Assembly: GCA_964017045.1 (NCBI GenBank)
Contig: OZ024802.1
Span: 11,978,435 to 12,042,434 of the forward strand
Reading direction: 5' to 3'
DNA length: 64,000 nucleotides
Origin: Omphiscola glabra
Taxonomy: Eukaryota > Mollusca > Gastropoda > Lymnaeidae
The translations under genes and the position numbers were made by a program. This document shows positions 12,749-23,560 of the stretch, one piece after another; positions within the stretch are counted from its first letter, which is position 1, and every line of letters begins with the position of its first letter. The notes beneath the pieces were generated by a model that worked only from the letters and a program-made list of their open reading frames with translations, had not been told where the DNA came from and searched no databases.

Positions 12749-13000
12749 CGAAGTGGCTATTGGTATCCGGGTACCAGAATTGAGAGGTTGGGATTAAAAA
12801 ACGATTTAAAATATTATTGTTAGGTTTGTAAGACCAAATCAGCTATCAAATGAAAGATAATTGAATGTACTATACGTTTGTAAACTTAATTCTTCATTTA
12901 AACTAAAATAAACTACTACAAATGACATCCGAATAGCATTAGTCAAAATGGACCCAAACACGCACCCGGGTACCATTAGACTCAAAGCTATTCTGATGCC
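12749..13000 (+). mobile_element. MULE-like long-TIR MITE, right-truncated copy
   Basis: Starts CGAAGTGGCTATT and runs through GGGTACCAG, GAGAGGTTGGGATTAAAAAA and AACTAAAATAAACTAC, then ACATCCGAATAGCATT. It is the same order as the copies at 20126-20436, 24295-24624 and 43976-44238. It loses similarity shortly after the internal palindrome centre (about 13000), so the second terminal inverted repeat is absent. Confidence 0.8.
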
Positions 13001-13140
13001 TATGCACTAGTCTAGGACGCAGCGGTCAAGGGGCCGTGTGACGTAAGGTGCAATAAATGTGAAAATTTGGCCTTGCTTGTATTGGGGGCCCGCCCGGGAT
13101 CAATGTCAAGAATTGCGGTTATAGCAAATTATTGTTTGGG

Positions 13141-13639
13141 TGTGTTGTCTAGGTTATGATTCACCAGAATAAAAACAGTAGACTCAAAGCACGTTCAATA
13201 TTAATCTTACACTTTATTTTTATTGCACAATTAGCACACGCTCATTCTACGATAAATAATACAATTCGTCCAATTAGTGCGGTACGTCTCACTAACAAAC
13301 TTAGCCAAAAGACGTCCTACTAACTGGCTCCCGGACAACACTTTCTTTTCTTTCACCCCCTGAGTCGTACTGCCGTTCACCCACGCTACTAGACGCGCGT
13401 ACCTTTCGCTCGCATGAGTTCATACGCCAGCCACTCTTTCCCATTCACGCCTGGACTATTTCCCTAAATTAGCTAAGGTACCTACAAAAATCATCGGGGA
13501 TTCTCACCTCGTCATGTATCTCTGGTTTAAGAATCTCCGATGTTCTTGTAGACTAAGACACTCCGCTCCCTGTTGATCATATTATACTCTGTACCGCCTC
13601 ATCTGAATGTATTCAGCGTATTCAGACAAAAATAACACA
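13141..13639 (-). mobile_element. possible solo LTR (low confidence)
   Basis: The segment begins TGTGTTGTC and ends ATAACACA, giving inverted ends TGTGTT/AACACA. Read on the minus strand it has a TATAA-like motif near 13578 and an AATAAA signal near 13213, in the order expected for an LTR. I could not find a matching 4-6 bp target-site duplication, a primer-binding site or a second copy. It may instead be unrelated sequence with chance ends. Confidence 0.25.
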
Positions 13640-13867
13640 TATATTTAATCCCTGTTTGCCATCAAACTTTTAAAAATATTTTTAATATACTTTTTTTTTT
13701 AAATAAAGAAAACGCCCTTGAAATGTCGAGGCTGTCTGTGTGCAATTTAACCAGACAAAAGTCTGACTGTTGGGGAAAGATCTGCGCATTCTGACAGGCT
13801 GGTGAAGAAACTAAAATTACTTACATTAGCGGCTCTCAAAATGGTGGACGCCAAAATGAGTTTTACG

Positions 13868-14072
13868 AACACATTGCACTATCTTTGTAGAACCTCTTAC
13901 ATTACACCATCTTTATAGAACCGCTTACATTACACTATCTTTGTAGAACCTCTTGCATTAGACTATCTTTACAGAACCGCTTATATTAACCTATCTTTGT
14001 CGAACCACTTACATTACACTAATTTTCTATAACCTCTTACATTACACCATCTTTCTAGAACCGCTTAAATTT
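13868..14072 (-). repeat. 28-bp minisatellite, right arm of a long-range inverted pair
   Basis: About seven units of TAGAACCTCTTACATTACAC plus CATCTTTG-type segments. It is the reverse complement of the array at 10415-10562, including the shared AATTTTCT variant. The unit count is larger here. Confidence 0.85.
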
Positions 14073-15513
14073 GTAAAATGTGTTTCATTTACAAACGTGC
14101 GGGGCTAGAGGCATAAAGGAAACTGCTCTAATCCAGTGGGTGTGGGTAATGGGGTGTCAGATACGGTTGCTTAAACTCTGCATTTCTCGTTTTCGACAAT
14201 GTATTCATTGGGGGCTAATTTTGCTGTTAACTAAATGTCCATATTATATTTTGTCCTGACTGTCAATCCATGGACAGCTCCGGAGCTTGTCACTTGTTCG
14301 CGTCACTGATTCAGTAAGCCAAACACCAATGCTTTATTAAGGACGCAATGTGTGTGTGTAGGGGGGGGGGGTGTAATTATTTCTGTTTTTTTTCGTGGCG
14401 CCAAAGATGGGCTTATGCGAGAATTATTGGATGATGTCATAGCAGAAAAGACTATCAAACAAAAACAAAATCATAATAATTTTCACTTAAATATAACAAG
14501 ATAATATGAATGCGGTTATGGATTAACTTAAAAAATAGATATTCATTACTGTCCATCGGGGGAGGGGGCGCAGCCTGTATCCGAGCGGAACGGGGGTCAA
14601 ACGACCTCAGTGTTAGAGAATTACACTGGAATTTGTTTTGGCTTTACATAATTTGGTCCCCACAACTCCCACCCCCTTTTTGGTGTTGCACTATGTCTAA
14701 GGGCCCAAGTGCCTGCAAGGGTCCCAAACTCGACATTTCCCGAATCAGTTATTTTCCAAATATCTAAACGATTCTATTTGAACTAAAAGTGGTGGCAACA
14801 TCCCCCCTCCCCCCTCTTTTTTGACGCCACCATTTTCTTTCTTTAAAAGCTGAGGCAGGCTTAGGAATTCTGCAAATTCGGGGAGATCAAACATTTCTGC
14901 GAGTTTATGCAACAGCCTTTTGTACATACTCCAACCGGTGTCACACAACTGTCCTGTCACAACTCGTTACACTATAAGCTGGGTGTCGTGACACAATCTT
15001 TTTGTTAACCATTGCAGCATGGGTGGTGGCGTCTTCGTGCTCATTGGCCGCGGTACGAGGAGCGCGCGGTTGACGTCACATGCACCGGTCACGTCATTTC
15101 GGTGACACTGGTTTTATTTTTAGATCAGAATGTTTGTGTTTTGACAACACGGAAGGCTTGATGAAAGGTCGAATCAAAAAAAAAAAAAAAGAAGAAGAAG
15201 AGTCAGAGCTTTAAGTTCTTGGAGCCGGTGGAGTTTATTTGAGTTGCCCGCGAGGACTTTCAAATGGACTGCTACGTGGTAGCCCGTATTTATCTTTAAT
15301 AAACCTTTGGGACGTGGTAAGATTTAAAAAAAAACAGAAAGTAAGAGATAGGCTCTTGTGTACAGCTATTTACTGGACTATATTGTCTTGCCAAACCCCG
15401 TGATTAATTGTGTCCATCAAGTTTAGATTTAAAACACACATACACAAAACACACCAAAATAAACCTTAAAAATGCTAAATTTAGTTTCAGGGAAGGTATT
15501 GGGCAATGTGTTA

Positions 15514-15547
<34 letters not shown>

Positions 15548-16092
15548 GGGGGGGGCGGGTGTCATCGTTAATATTTATGTTCAAATGTGCGTCAATTTAA
15601 ATTGGTTTAAAAAATTTTTACCGTATCTATTTAGTCTATTGACCAAGCCGTGCAGACGATATAGATATATTTACATTCGCCAGTCTCCAAAAGTATGTGG
15701 TCTAGTTTCTCAGTGTATGAAATGTCGGAGACGAAACTACGAGGAGAAGCCTCCACCTCCACGCAGCTGCGGTGACCAAAGGCAGCGTCACACTATGTTT
15801 GGTACAGCTGGGAAACAGGAGCGTTGCACGGAATACCGACTTGGGAACTCCCGATTTATTTGTTACTACCATATTAAATTTGTGGCGTATGTAACCGTAG
15901 GGCGCGGGAGGTTGGACGGTGGAGATTTTCTTCTCTTAGATAAGCAGTTGTCCGATGTTGACGTGTCCAATCTATACCGGCATTACAGGCATTGGGGTAA
16001 TGTGATTCTATCTTTTCTTTCTTTCTTTCTTTCTTTTTTTTTTAATCTGCATGCCGCGAGCAGAAATGTCAGTTCCTTGTGTCGACACGCTT
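14073..16092. other. unannotated stretch with simple repeats
   Basis: No gene recognised. It contains a G run at about 14360-14370, a poly-A tract at 15176-15190, a (GT)n tract at about 15518-15544, and TTTC steps at about 16013-16040. The long plus frame 15408-16094 runs through the GT, G and TTTC tracts and shows no domain that I recognise. Confidence 0.5.
15518..15544. repeat. (GT)n microsatellite
   Basis: About 13 GT dinucleotides followed by a short G run. Confidence 0.95.
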
Positions 16093-16365
16093 GACAATAG
16101 AACAACCCATTCAACGAATGATTTTTAGGTTGGCAATAGAACAACGCAGTCAATGAATGATTTGTGGGTTGGCAATGGAACAACCCAATCAACGAATGAT
16201 TTGTGGGTTGGCAATGGAACAACCCAATCAACGAATGATTTGTGGGTTGGCAATAGAACAACTCAGTCAACGAATTATTTGTGGGTTGGCAATAGAACAA
16301 CCCAGTCAACGAATGATTTGTGGGTTGGCAATAGAACAAACCAGTCAACGAATGATTTGTGTTTT
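16093..16365. repeat. 39-bp minisatellite, 7 copies
   Basis: Units contain GGCAATAGAACAACCCAGTC and AACGAATGATTTGTGGGTT. As 39 is 13 codons, long spurious frames open on both strands. The reverse frame reaches 158 codons. Confidence 0.96.
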
Positions 16366-17743
16366 TTTTTACTTCAATCCCTTTTAAGCGGATGGCCGTG
16401 TGCACGGATTTGTCGACATCGGAACATGACATGAAAACCAGTGCAGGCTTGAGCTCCAATCTTCAGCAATGATCGGAATAAGCAGGTCAACAACGACACA
16501 ACGGGGTAGATGGCACTGGTCAGTCTTGGCCACAGACAAAAGGCGTGTCAGTCATCTTGGAATTCAAAACGAAAACTCCGTTCAAACAAAAAACACAAGA
16601 CACTGTTCATAATTACAACTAACATTCAATAAGTTAACAGTTACGCTTACCGCACAATTCATCGACAAAAGTCTTGCTTACTTACAGACGTATTTTAAGG
16701 AGAACGAAAAACTGAAACAAGGATTTTCAAGACCTGGAAAAAAGTTCTATACGATGAATGAAAAAAACCAAAAACATTTCCATTTATTTTCGATCGATTC
16801 AAATATCTAATCTTCTTTAAGAAAAGGACCTCCTATTGACAACCGCCGCTGTGACAGGTCCTGGAAACCCGGTGGACATAAACACAGTGGTCAAGAAACT
16901 TCCCGCAACTGCCTTCCGGCAGAAGTGGACAGAACAGCAACAGCATCCAGCAGGCTTAAGTTATTTCCTTGTCGGAGTCACGTGACGCCTCGTTTTATCC
17001 GTCTTTAGGCTTTCAAATTTTAACACGCTGGAATATGCAACCTGTGGTTCCTCTAAACTTTGAAATGACAAAATGTATTGCCATAATTAAGTTTAGAGCG
17101 CAATTTCAGGCCTTTGTCAGGGGTATGAGATGACTGTTGTTATGTGTAGATCACTGTTGTTATGTGTAGATCACTGTTGTTATGTTCGTTACGTAAAAGA
17201 TGTTAGTTAGAGATTATATGTGTAGCTGTATCTTTTGTGTGAGATTATTGTGACGTATTTGGGTAAGGGAATATGACGTGTTAGTTTTAGTTGTTGTGAT
17301 CATTGTGCATAGATGGCCGTTATACAATAATGTGTTGCTTAGTGTGTTTGACTGGAACGACCTCATTATTATATATGTCAACGATATTTAAGTAATTGTT
17401 GTAGAATAAACATTATCGTACAACAACCCGGTTGGTGTTGGTGTATCAGTATTAGTTGCCATTGGTTACACTAGCCCGTGAGATGAATTAGGAGGCATAG
17501 TCCAACAAAGCGGACATCTATAGTCATTGATAGATGAGTACAAAGATACTAAGATCCAACGATTCGTCAGCCTTTAAAATCCGTGATAGGGGGAAAACAA
17601 AAGATATTTTATTTCACAGTAAAGTATTAAAACAGTGAAGCAATCAGCCACCATGTCAAGTGCACCGAGCGTTCTTAGATAAATAAAAATGTCTTCTATC
17701 AAAAACATCTGCACATTTATTATGCAGTCGTGTTTCAACTGAT
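16366..17743. other. unannotated stretch with one short duplication
   Basis: No gene recognised. Three tandem units of about 20 bp containing CACTGTTGTTATGTGTAGAT lie at about 17133-17186. Confidence 0.5.
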
Positions 17744-17751
17744 ATGTGGGA

Positions 17752-18273
17752 CAGGGATCCTCAAAGTGCGGCCCGGGAACCAGATCCGACCCGCCAGGTG
17801 CACTAGTCTGGCCCGCCTGTCTGCCATACGGATACATATATGGGACTGGACATTTGCTATCTATATAGCCATAATCAGACCTATACTTTATATTCTATTA
17901 AATTTATGTTCATTGAAATTGCTCTTCACTTTAAACATTATATTTTTTCCTTAGTTTTTTTTCTGTACATAGAAATATGTTTTTCCCTCAACGATATCTT
18001 AGGGGCAATGAACCAACCCCTGAATGCTCTAAGGCAGCGGTTTTAAACCGGTGGGTCGCGACCCCTTTGGGGGTCGAAAGACCCTTACAGAAGGGTCGCC
18101 TAAGACCATCGGAAAACACATATTTATGAAATGGAAACGAACATAATTATATGTTTGGGGGTTGGCACAACATGATGAAATGTATTAAAGGGTCGCCGCA
18201 TTAGGAAGGTTAAGAACCACTGCCCTGGGGTACGGTGAGCCTGCCCCCTGATTAAACAGTTTCAGGACCCCTG
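17752..18273 (+). mobile_element. hAT-like element with nested SPIN copy
   Basis: The left end CAGGGATCCTCAAAGTGCGG and the right end CAGTTTCAGGACCCCTG form imperfect inverted termini (three mismatches over 17 bp). The flanks ATGTGGGA and ATGGGTGG are a plausible decayed 8-bp target-site duplication (5 of 8). The GC-rich terminal region is typical of hAT elements. No transposase reading frame is present. The SPIN copy at 18035-18222 sits inside, so this element inserted first. Confidence 0.65.
18035..18222 (+). mobile_element. SPIN-family hAT MITE, nested copy
   Basis: This 188-bp element starts CAGCGGTTTTAAACCGGTGG and ends TTAAGAACCACTG. It contains the diagnostic TCGCGACCCCTTTGGG, GGGTCGCCTAAGACCATCGG and TATTAAAGGGTCG blocks in the order known for non-autonomous SPIN elements. 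Flanking octamers CTCTAAGG and CCCTGGGG agree at 5 of 8 positions. It is non-coding and depends on a transposase supplied elsewhere. Confidence 0.88.
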
Positions 18274-18796
18274 ATGGGTGGGTTTTGTGGGGGGGGGGGG
18301 TCGGGTCATGTTGATTACTGTAGTATTCTGTTAGACACGCAATGCTGTGTGAAGAATTTAAAATCTATATAAGTATACCGCCTACGAAGTTCGAAATGTA
18401 CAATACGGTTCAGCCTTAAAAACGAATGCATATATATTTTAATAATCCTCCCGTGACCTACACGGTTTGAAAGACTATAAAACTGACACAGGATTTTGTG
18501 GGTCTCAGCTTAGAATCTGTCACCTGTGCGAATGTCACGTGTTTGAAATAATGGCCCTCTGACACAATGTCTTAAAACGCCCATCCACTTGTATAGAGGA
18601 AACTTTCGAGTGCACTCGTGGGCACTTGAAAGTTTCTTCAACGCCCTTCTGTGTGCTTCGGAAATTTCCGCAAACATACTTCTTACAGACATGCGCGGGG
18701 GACATGGCTAAAACTTTATAAAAATAAATATCTATACACTCTCTAAATGAAAGATGAACTGTTCAGAATTTACGTAGGGTCAGAGAGTATTCTAGT
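18274..18796. other. unannotated stretch
   Basis: Contains a G run at about 18290-18301 and nothing else recognisable. Confidence 0.5.
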
Positions 18797-19690
18797 AATT
18801 CACTGGATCATGTCTCACTCACTGGATCATGTCTCACTCACTGTATCGTGTCTCCCTCACTAGATCATGTCTCACTCACTGGATCATGTACACTCACTGG
18901 ATCATGTACACTCACTGGATCATGTACACTCACTGGATCATGTACACTCACTAGATCATGTCTCGCTCACTGGATCATGACTCACTCACTGGATTATGTC
19001 TCACTCACTGGATCATGTCTCGCTTACTGGATCTTGTCTCACTCACTGGATACTCTTTATGTCACTGGATCATGTCTCACTCACTAGATCATGTCTCACT
19101 CACTGGATCATGTACACTCACTGGATCATGTACACTCACTGGATCATTTACACTCACTAGATTATGTCTCACTCACTGGATCATGTCTCGCTTACTGGAT
19201 CTTGTCTCACTCACTGGATACTCTTTATGTCACTGGATCTTGTCTCACTCACTGGATCATGTCTCGCTCACTGGATCATGTCTCACTCACTAGATCATGT
19301 CTCACTCACTGGATCATGTCTCACTCACTGGATACTCTTTATGTCGCTGGATCATGTCTCACACACTGGATCATGTACAATCACTGGATCATGTACACTC
19401 ACTGGATCATGTACACTCACTGGATCATGTACACTCACTAGATCATGTCTCGCTCACTGGATTATGTCTCGCTCACTGGATCATGTCTCGCTTACTGGAT
19501 CATATCTCGCTCCCTGGATCATATCTCGCTCCCTGGATCATGTCTCGCTCGCTGGATACTCTTTATCTCGCTGGATCAGAATCTCGCTTACTGGATCATG
19601 TCTCGCTCACTGGATCTCGACGTGCTCACTGGCTCTTGTCTGGCTTACTAGATCTCGTCTCGCTCACTGGATCATATCTCGCATGTATCA
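18797..19690. repeat. 18/19-bp minisatellite, about 47 copies
   Basis: Units are ACTGGATCATGTCTCACTC (19 bp) and the shorter ACTGGATCATGTACACTC (18 bp). Blocks of each type and an ACTCTTTATGTC variant recur in the same order, giving a higher-order pattern of roughly 200 bp. The long forward frames are repeat by-products that drift between frames where 18- and 19-bp units alternate. Confidence 0.97.
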
Positions 19691-20125
19691 AATTTAAAGG
19701 CTCTGCGTGTGTGCCATATGTCAATGAATACTCTTTTTCATGAACTATATGTGGTACTTCGCTTTAAAAAGTCGCAAAGACATCCCCTTTACATTTGTTT
19801 GAAATGATTTATTTGGAATTGCGTACAAATAAATATCCAGTCCCATGAAGGGCAAGTTCCGATTAAATGTTCCCGTTTATTGCTTACGACTCAAGTTTTC
19901 TGGAAAATTTAGTTAAAAAATCTGACTTCTCATCTTCTCCACAGGTGGTTGGTATGCTAGAAACATCAACGTAGATATGTCTGGTCGTCAGTGCACCTTG
20001 AGATCTTTTCCTTAAAATCTAAGCAGTCCTACAAGTCCTTCAAGTCCTACAAGACCTTCAAGTCCAACGAATTAAAAATCAACATACCCTTTTTTTTTTT
20101 TTTCGTGAGACGAAAGTTTTTAAAA
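19691..20125. other. unannotated stretch with short CAAGTCCT repeats
   Basis: Several CAAGTCCTACAAG-type steps lie at about 20028-20068. A poly-T run follows at about 20091-20103. Confidence 0.5.
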
Positions 20126-20436
20126 CGAAGTGGCTATTCGAACCCGGGTACCAGTAGTAAGAGGTTGGGATTAAAAAAACTATTTAAAATAGTATTGTCG
20201 GGGTTTTCTGACCCGGACACGCAGCGCCGCCATTCGCACCCGGGTCCATTTTGACTAAATGCTATTCGGACGTCATTTGTGGTAGTTTATTTTAGTTAAA
20301 CTGAAGAAGTAAGTTTAAAACATATAGTCCATTTAATTATCTTTCATTTTGTCTTACAAACTCAACAATAATATTTTTTAAAGTTTTTTAGTCCTAACCT
20401 CTCACTTCTGGTACCCGGGTGCGAATAGCCGCAGCC
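20126..20436. mobile_element. MULE-like long-TIR MITE, complete copy
   Basis: A 311-bp element bounded by exact 9-bp direct repeats TTTTTAAAA at 20117-20125 and 20437-20445. The left end CGAAGTGGCTATTCG and the right end CGAATAGCCGCAGCC are inverted. The inverted similarity continues inward through GGGTACCAG, GAGAGGTT and a run leading into TTTAAAATA. A 9-bp duplication and long inverted termini suggest a Mutator-like (MULE) non-autonomous element. It has no reading frame of its own. Confidence 0.85.
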
Positions 20437-20920
20437 TTTTTAAAATGTTGAAATAAGTGAAGATGGCAACGACTGAAAAAAACCCACAAACAACAACAAC
20501 AAAAAATGCATTTGATAGTTACCTACATTATATCTGGAATCAGATAACAGTTGGACAATTTATTTTCAGAATCAGATTCAAGCAAATACTTTCAACAATC
20601 TTACAATTCTGCGTTCGCGTCATGATATGTGTATTTTTTACCATCTGTTCACACTAAAAACGAATTTTCCTCCCCGATTTAAAAAAAAAAATTGTTTAAA
20701 CCAAACAATGACGGCTCCCGTGCCACTGAGAAGTGCATGGTCTAATATTTAAATACGGGATTACATCTGGTGTCAGCAGACAACCTCGCCAGCAGTCGGC
20801 AAAATATGTACACATTGCAGAACTGAAAATGTACATTCCTCGTGACATTTTATCACTGCGATAGAAGAAATGTTATTTGTAAATCATATGCATTCGTTTG
20901 TGCCCATTCCACTACTTCCC
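20437..20920. other. unannotated stretch
   Basis: No recognisable feature. The frame at 20457-20657 has no similarity known to me. Confidence 0.5.
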
Positions 20921-21130
20921 TCCTGTTTTTTCCCCTGCTTTCCTTTTTTCCCTGCCTTCATTTATTTACTTCCCTTTCCATCCATCCTTCCTCCCTTCCC
21001 TCATTCATTCCTCCCTCCCCCTCCCTCTCTCCATTCCTTCCTTCCTCCCTTCCTTCCTTTCTCCATTCCTCTCTCCTCCCACCCCTCCATCCCTTACTTC
21101 CTCCCTCCCTGCCTCCCTCCCTTCCTTACT
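20921..21130. repeat. pyrimidine-rich (CTTCC)n-like tract
   Basis: About 200 bp are almost pure C/T on the given strand, with CCTTCCTCCC-type steps. Proline/serine/leucine-rich frames here come from this composition. Confidence 0.93.
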
Positions 21131-21225
21131 GTGTTTATTTTAATAGGTACCGAATAATTAAATTTCTAATCAAAATAATCTTCATCAGCTGGGGCCTTCT
21201 GGCGTATTGTTCAAGCTGGTCGTAT

Positions 21226-21405
21226 ATGGATGACACATGTGTCATGCATGTCACATAAGAGTGACACATTTTTCATCCGTGTCGTTTATAAATGACACAC
21301 GTGTCACGCGTGTAGTATTTGAGTGATACTTGTATCATGCGTGTCGTACATAAGCTACACGCGTGTCATGCGTATCGTGTACGAGTGACACGGCTGATGG
21401 CGTGA
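21226..21405. repeat. 31-bp array of self-complementary units, 6 copies
   Basis: Units start at 21231, 21262, 21293, 21324, 21355 and 21386, exactly 31 bp apart. Most begin with a palindrome such as TGACACATGTGTCA (unit 1), TGACACACGTGTCA (unit 3) and TGATACTTGTATCA (unit 4). In unit 4 both arms changed together relative to the other units. Unit 2 has a broken right arm. Confidence 0.9.
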
Positions 21406-22238
21406 TTCCCAACAGGCTCCCCATTTAACACGTCTTCTGCTCTAGTTTCGTCGACTTCAAAGAACGCCCCCCTAGAGGTCGCTCACCTCACAGCACGCAA
21501 TGACGCTTGTACCCCCCGAAAACAGAAAGTCCTCCGAAACGTGACGAAAGTGTGAACCACTAAAACACCCCATCAAATCAGGGGCGGCATCTTATTCGGG
21601 TAAAAAACAAACATAAACTTCTCTACAACACTTTTCAAAAAGCTCGACGCATTCTTCTATCTGATGCCCTCGTCTACAGCCTCGTCTCATGATTTCAAAG
21701 CCACCTCAGAGTTTCTTCTGCCATTCACATGAAATCACATCCAAGCTTGTGATTCCCAACCTAGCACCCCCTCCCCCCAACCCAGGCCGTTCGACGATAA
21801 TTTTATGCAAAGCTTAGTCCTTAAGTGCGTCTAATTTGATGGACCGTCAACATCTCGTGTTGGACCTCGCGAGATGGGATATGCATAGATTAGTCCTACC
21901 TAGGACATCAAAGGGGGTCACCTATTTTTTCCTCCCCCACCGGCTGTAGCCGTGCGTACGTCAACCACAAAGGGGCGCAGACAAAAAGTACTACACGAGG
22001 GCGTGACCATTAATACTAAGCAGGACTTGCCAGGAATTAAATATCCCTGTATCCTCCGTACCCCACCCCCTCCCGTTACCCTCTCCTGTCCATAGTCGTG
22101 TCGTACCATTAACCGTAACAAAAGTGTTTCTTAAGCTAACGGTTGGTGCACCCACTATACACACTCCGAGAAAAAGTATCGTGTGGAATTTTTTTTATCT
22201 ATTTCGAAATTCTTTGCTTAAAAAAATCCCTAGTGAAT
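21406..22238. other. unannotated stretch
   Basis: No recognisable gene or repeat. C-rich short tracts occur near 21765 and 22060. Confidence 0.5.
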
Positions 22239-22375
22239 ACAGTTACATACATATTTTACATACATATTGTAAAATATTTAACATACATATTTTACATAAA
22301 ATTTTACATACATATTTTACATACATATTTTACATACATATTTTAATACATATTTACATCAATATTTTAAATACA
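22239..22375. repeat. 13-bp AT-rich minisatellite, about 10 copies
   Basis: Tandem ACATACATATTTT units with deletions and insertions. Confidence 0.93.
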
Positions 22376-22834
22376 TATTACAATTGAAGGTATTTATAGG
22401 CTGATATGTTCAGCGATTTCTTTTTTATTTGATATATTTCCCCCGACCAAAATCTTAAATTACAAATTACTGAAATATGAGTAAAATCTGTTGAACGTAG
22501 CTCCTCGCCCAAACAGTAACAGCATATAATTATTATTATTTATTTATAAATTTAATTTTTTTTTTAATTTTCTCTTTAAAGCAGCAAATTTTGGTTCGTG
22601 GAACTTAAATAAATAATTCTAGGTTGTTGTAGGTTGGCTAAAAACCGTTGGTCTGTGGGGTTGTGGGTGCTAGTGTGAGAGACCGGTGGTCTGTATTGAT
22701 GTGGGAGCTGGTGTGATGATGGGGAGCATAACACATCTATAGGTCACTTCCGCTTTAAGAGATGACACTGCTGACTTATCTCTTTTTATGAAACAAACTT
22801 CGCGATATTTGAACATAAAATCGTCAAACGAGCT
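22376..22834. other. unannotated stretch
   Basis: No recognisable feature beyond short A/T tracts. Confidence 0.5.
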
Positions 22835-22914
22835 TTTGAAACTCTTGTATTGTAGAAAACTCGTATTTTAGAAAACTTGTATTTTAAAAAACTTGTATTT
22901 TTAGAACACTTGTA
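22835..22914. repeat. 16-17 bp minisatellite, about 4 copies, interrupted by a MITE
   Basis: Units resemble AAAACTTGTATTTTAGA. The unit continues on the far side of the MITE at 22915-23099 (ACTTGTATTTTG), so the transposon inserted into the array. Confidence 0.8.
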
Positions 22915-23099
22915 CAGTGGCGTAGTGAGGGGGGCAAGGGGGGCATCATGCCCCGGGCACTACTCACAAAGGGGCGCCAAATGGTATATTTTACTATAAT
23001 ATTGTATGGTTTTCGAATAGGGGGTGGCGCTAAAAAGGTATTAAGGGGCGCTAAAAAGTTATTGTGCCCCGGGCGCGAGTTAAGCTCGCTACGCCACTG
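22915..23099 (+). mobile_element. hAT-like MITE, CAGTGGCGTAG family
   Basis: A 185-bp element starts CAGTGGCGTAG and ends CTACGCCACTG (exact 11-bp inverted ends). It is flanked by exact 8-bp duplications CACTTGTA at 22907-22914 and 23100-23107. Its interior is closely similar to the copy at 43079-43251, sharing GGGCATCATGCCCCGGGC and GCGCGAGTTAAGCTCG. The 8-bp duplication and CAGTG terminus indicate the hAT superfamily. It is non-coding. Confidence 0.92.
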
Positions 23100-23139
23100 C
23101 ACTTGTATTTTGTAATGCTTTTTTTTTTTAAACTGTAAT

Positions 23140-23270
23140 TTAAAGCGCTTGTTTTTTTTTCAACATGTGTCATTTAGAACATTTATGTTTTTTTTTTCAA
23201 CATGTGTCATTTAGAACATTTATGTTTTTTTTTCAACATGTGTCATTTAGAACATTTATGGTTTTTTTTT
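23140..23270. repeat. 39-bp minisatellite, 3 copies
   Basis: Units contain TTTTTTTTCAACATGTGTCA and TTTAGAACATTTATG. Confidence 0.93.
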
Positions 23271-23274
23271 AAAC

Positions 23275-23560
23275 ATTAGTGTTTTTAAAAAACTTATATT
23301 TCAGAACACTTTCATTTATAACACTTATATTTCAGAACACTTTCATTTATAACACTTATATTTCAGAACACTTTCATTTATAACACTTATATTTCAGAAC
23401 ACTTTCATTTATAACACTTATATTTCAGAACACTTTCATTTATAACACTTATATTTCAGAACACTTTCATTTATAACACTTATATTTCAGAACACTTTCA
23501 TTTATAACACTTATATTTCAGAATACTTTCATTTATAACACTTATATTTCAGAACACTTA
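23275..23560. repeat. 31-bp minisatellite, 9 highly similar copies
   Basis: Units of AACACTTATATTTCAGAACA plus CTTTCATTTAT. Consecutive copies are almost identical, with one ACTTTC to TACTTTC change near 23523. This suggests recent expansion. Confidence 0.96.

Noticed and set aside
15408..16094. 228-codon plus frame, the longest in the window
   Set aside because: It runs through a GT microsatellite, a G run and a TTTC tract and has no recognisable domain. It is probably an accidental open frame.
15983..16459. 158-codon reverse-strand repeat protein (QPTNHSLTGLFYC)
   Set aside because: By-product of the 39-bp minisatellite. The frame extends only as far as the array and its simple-repeat flank.
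19164..19743. Forward frames up to 177 codons with SLTGSCLTH-type repeats
   Set aside because: By-products of the 18/19-bp minisatellite; three overlapping frames are equally open.
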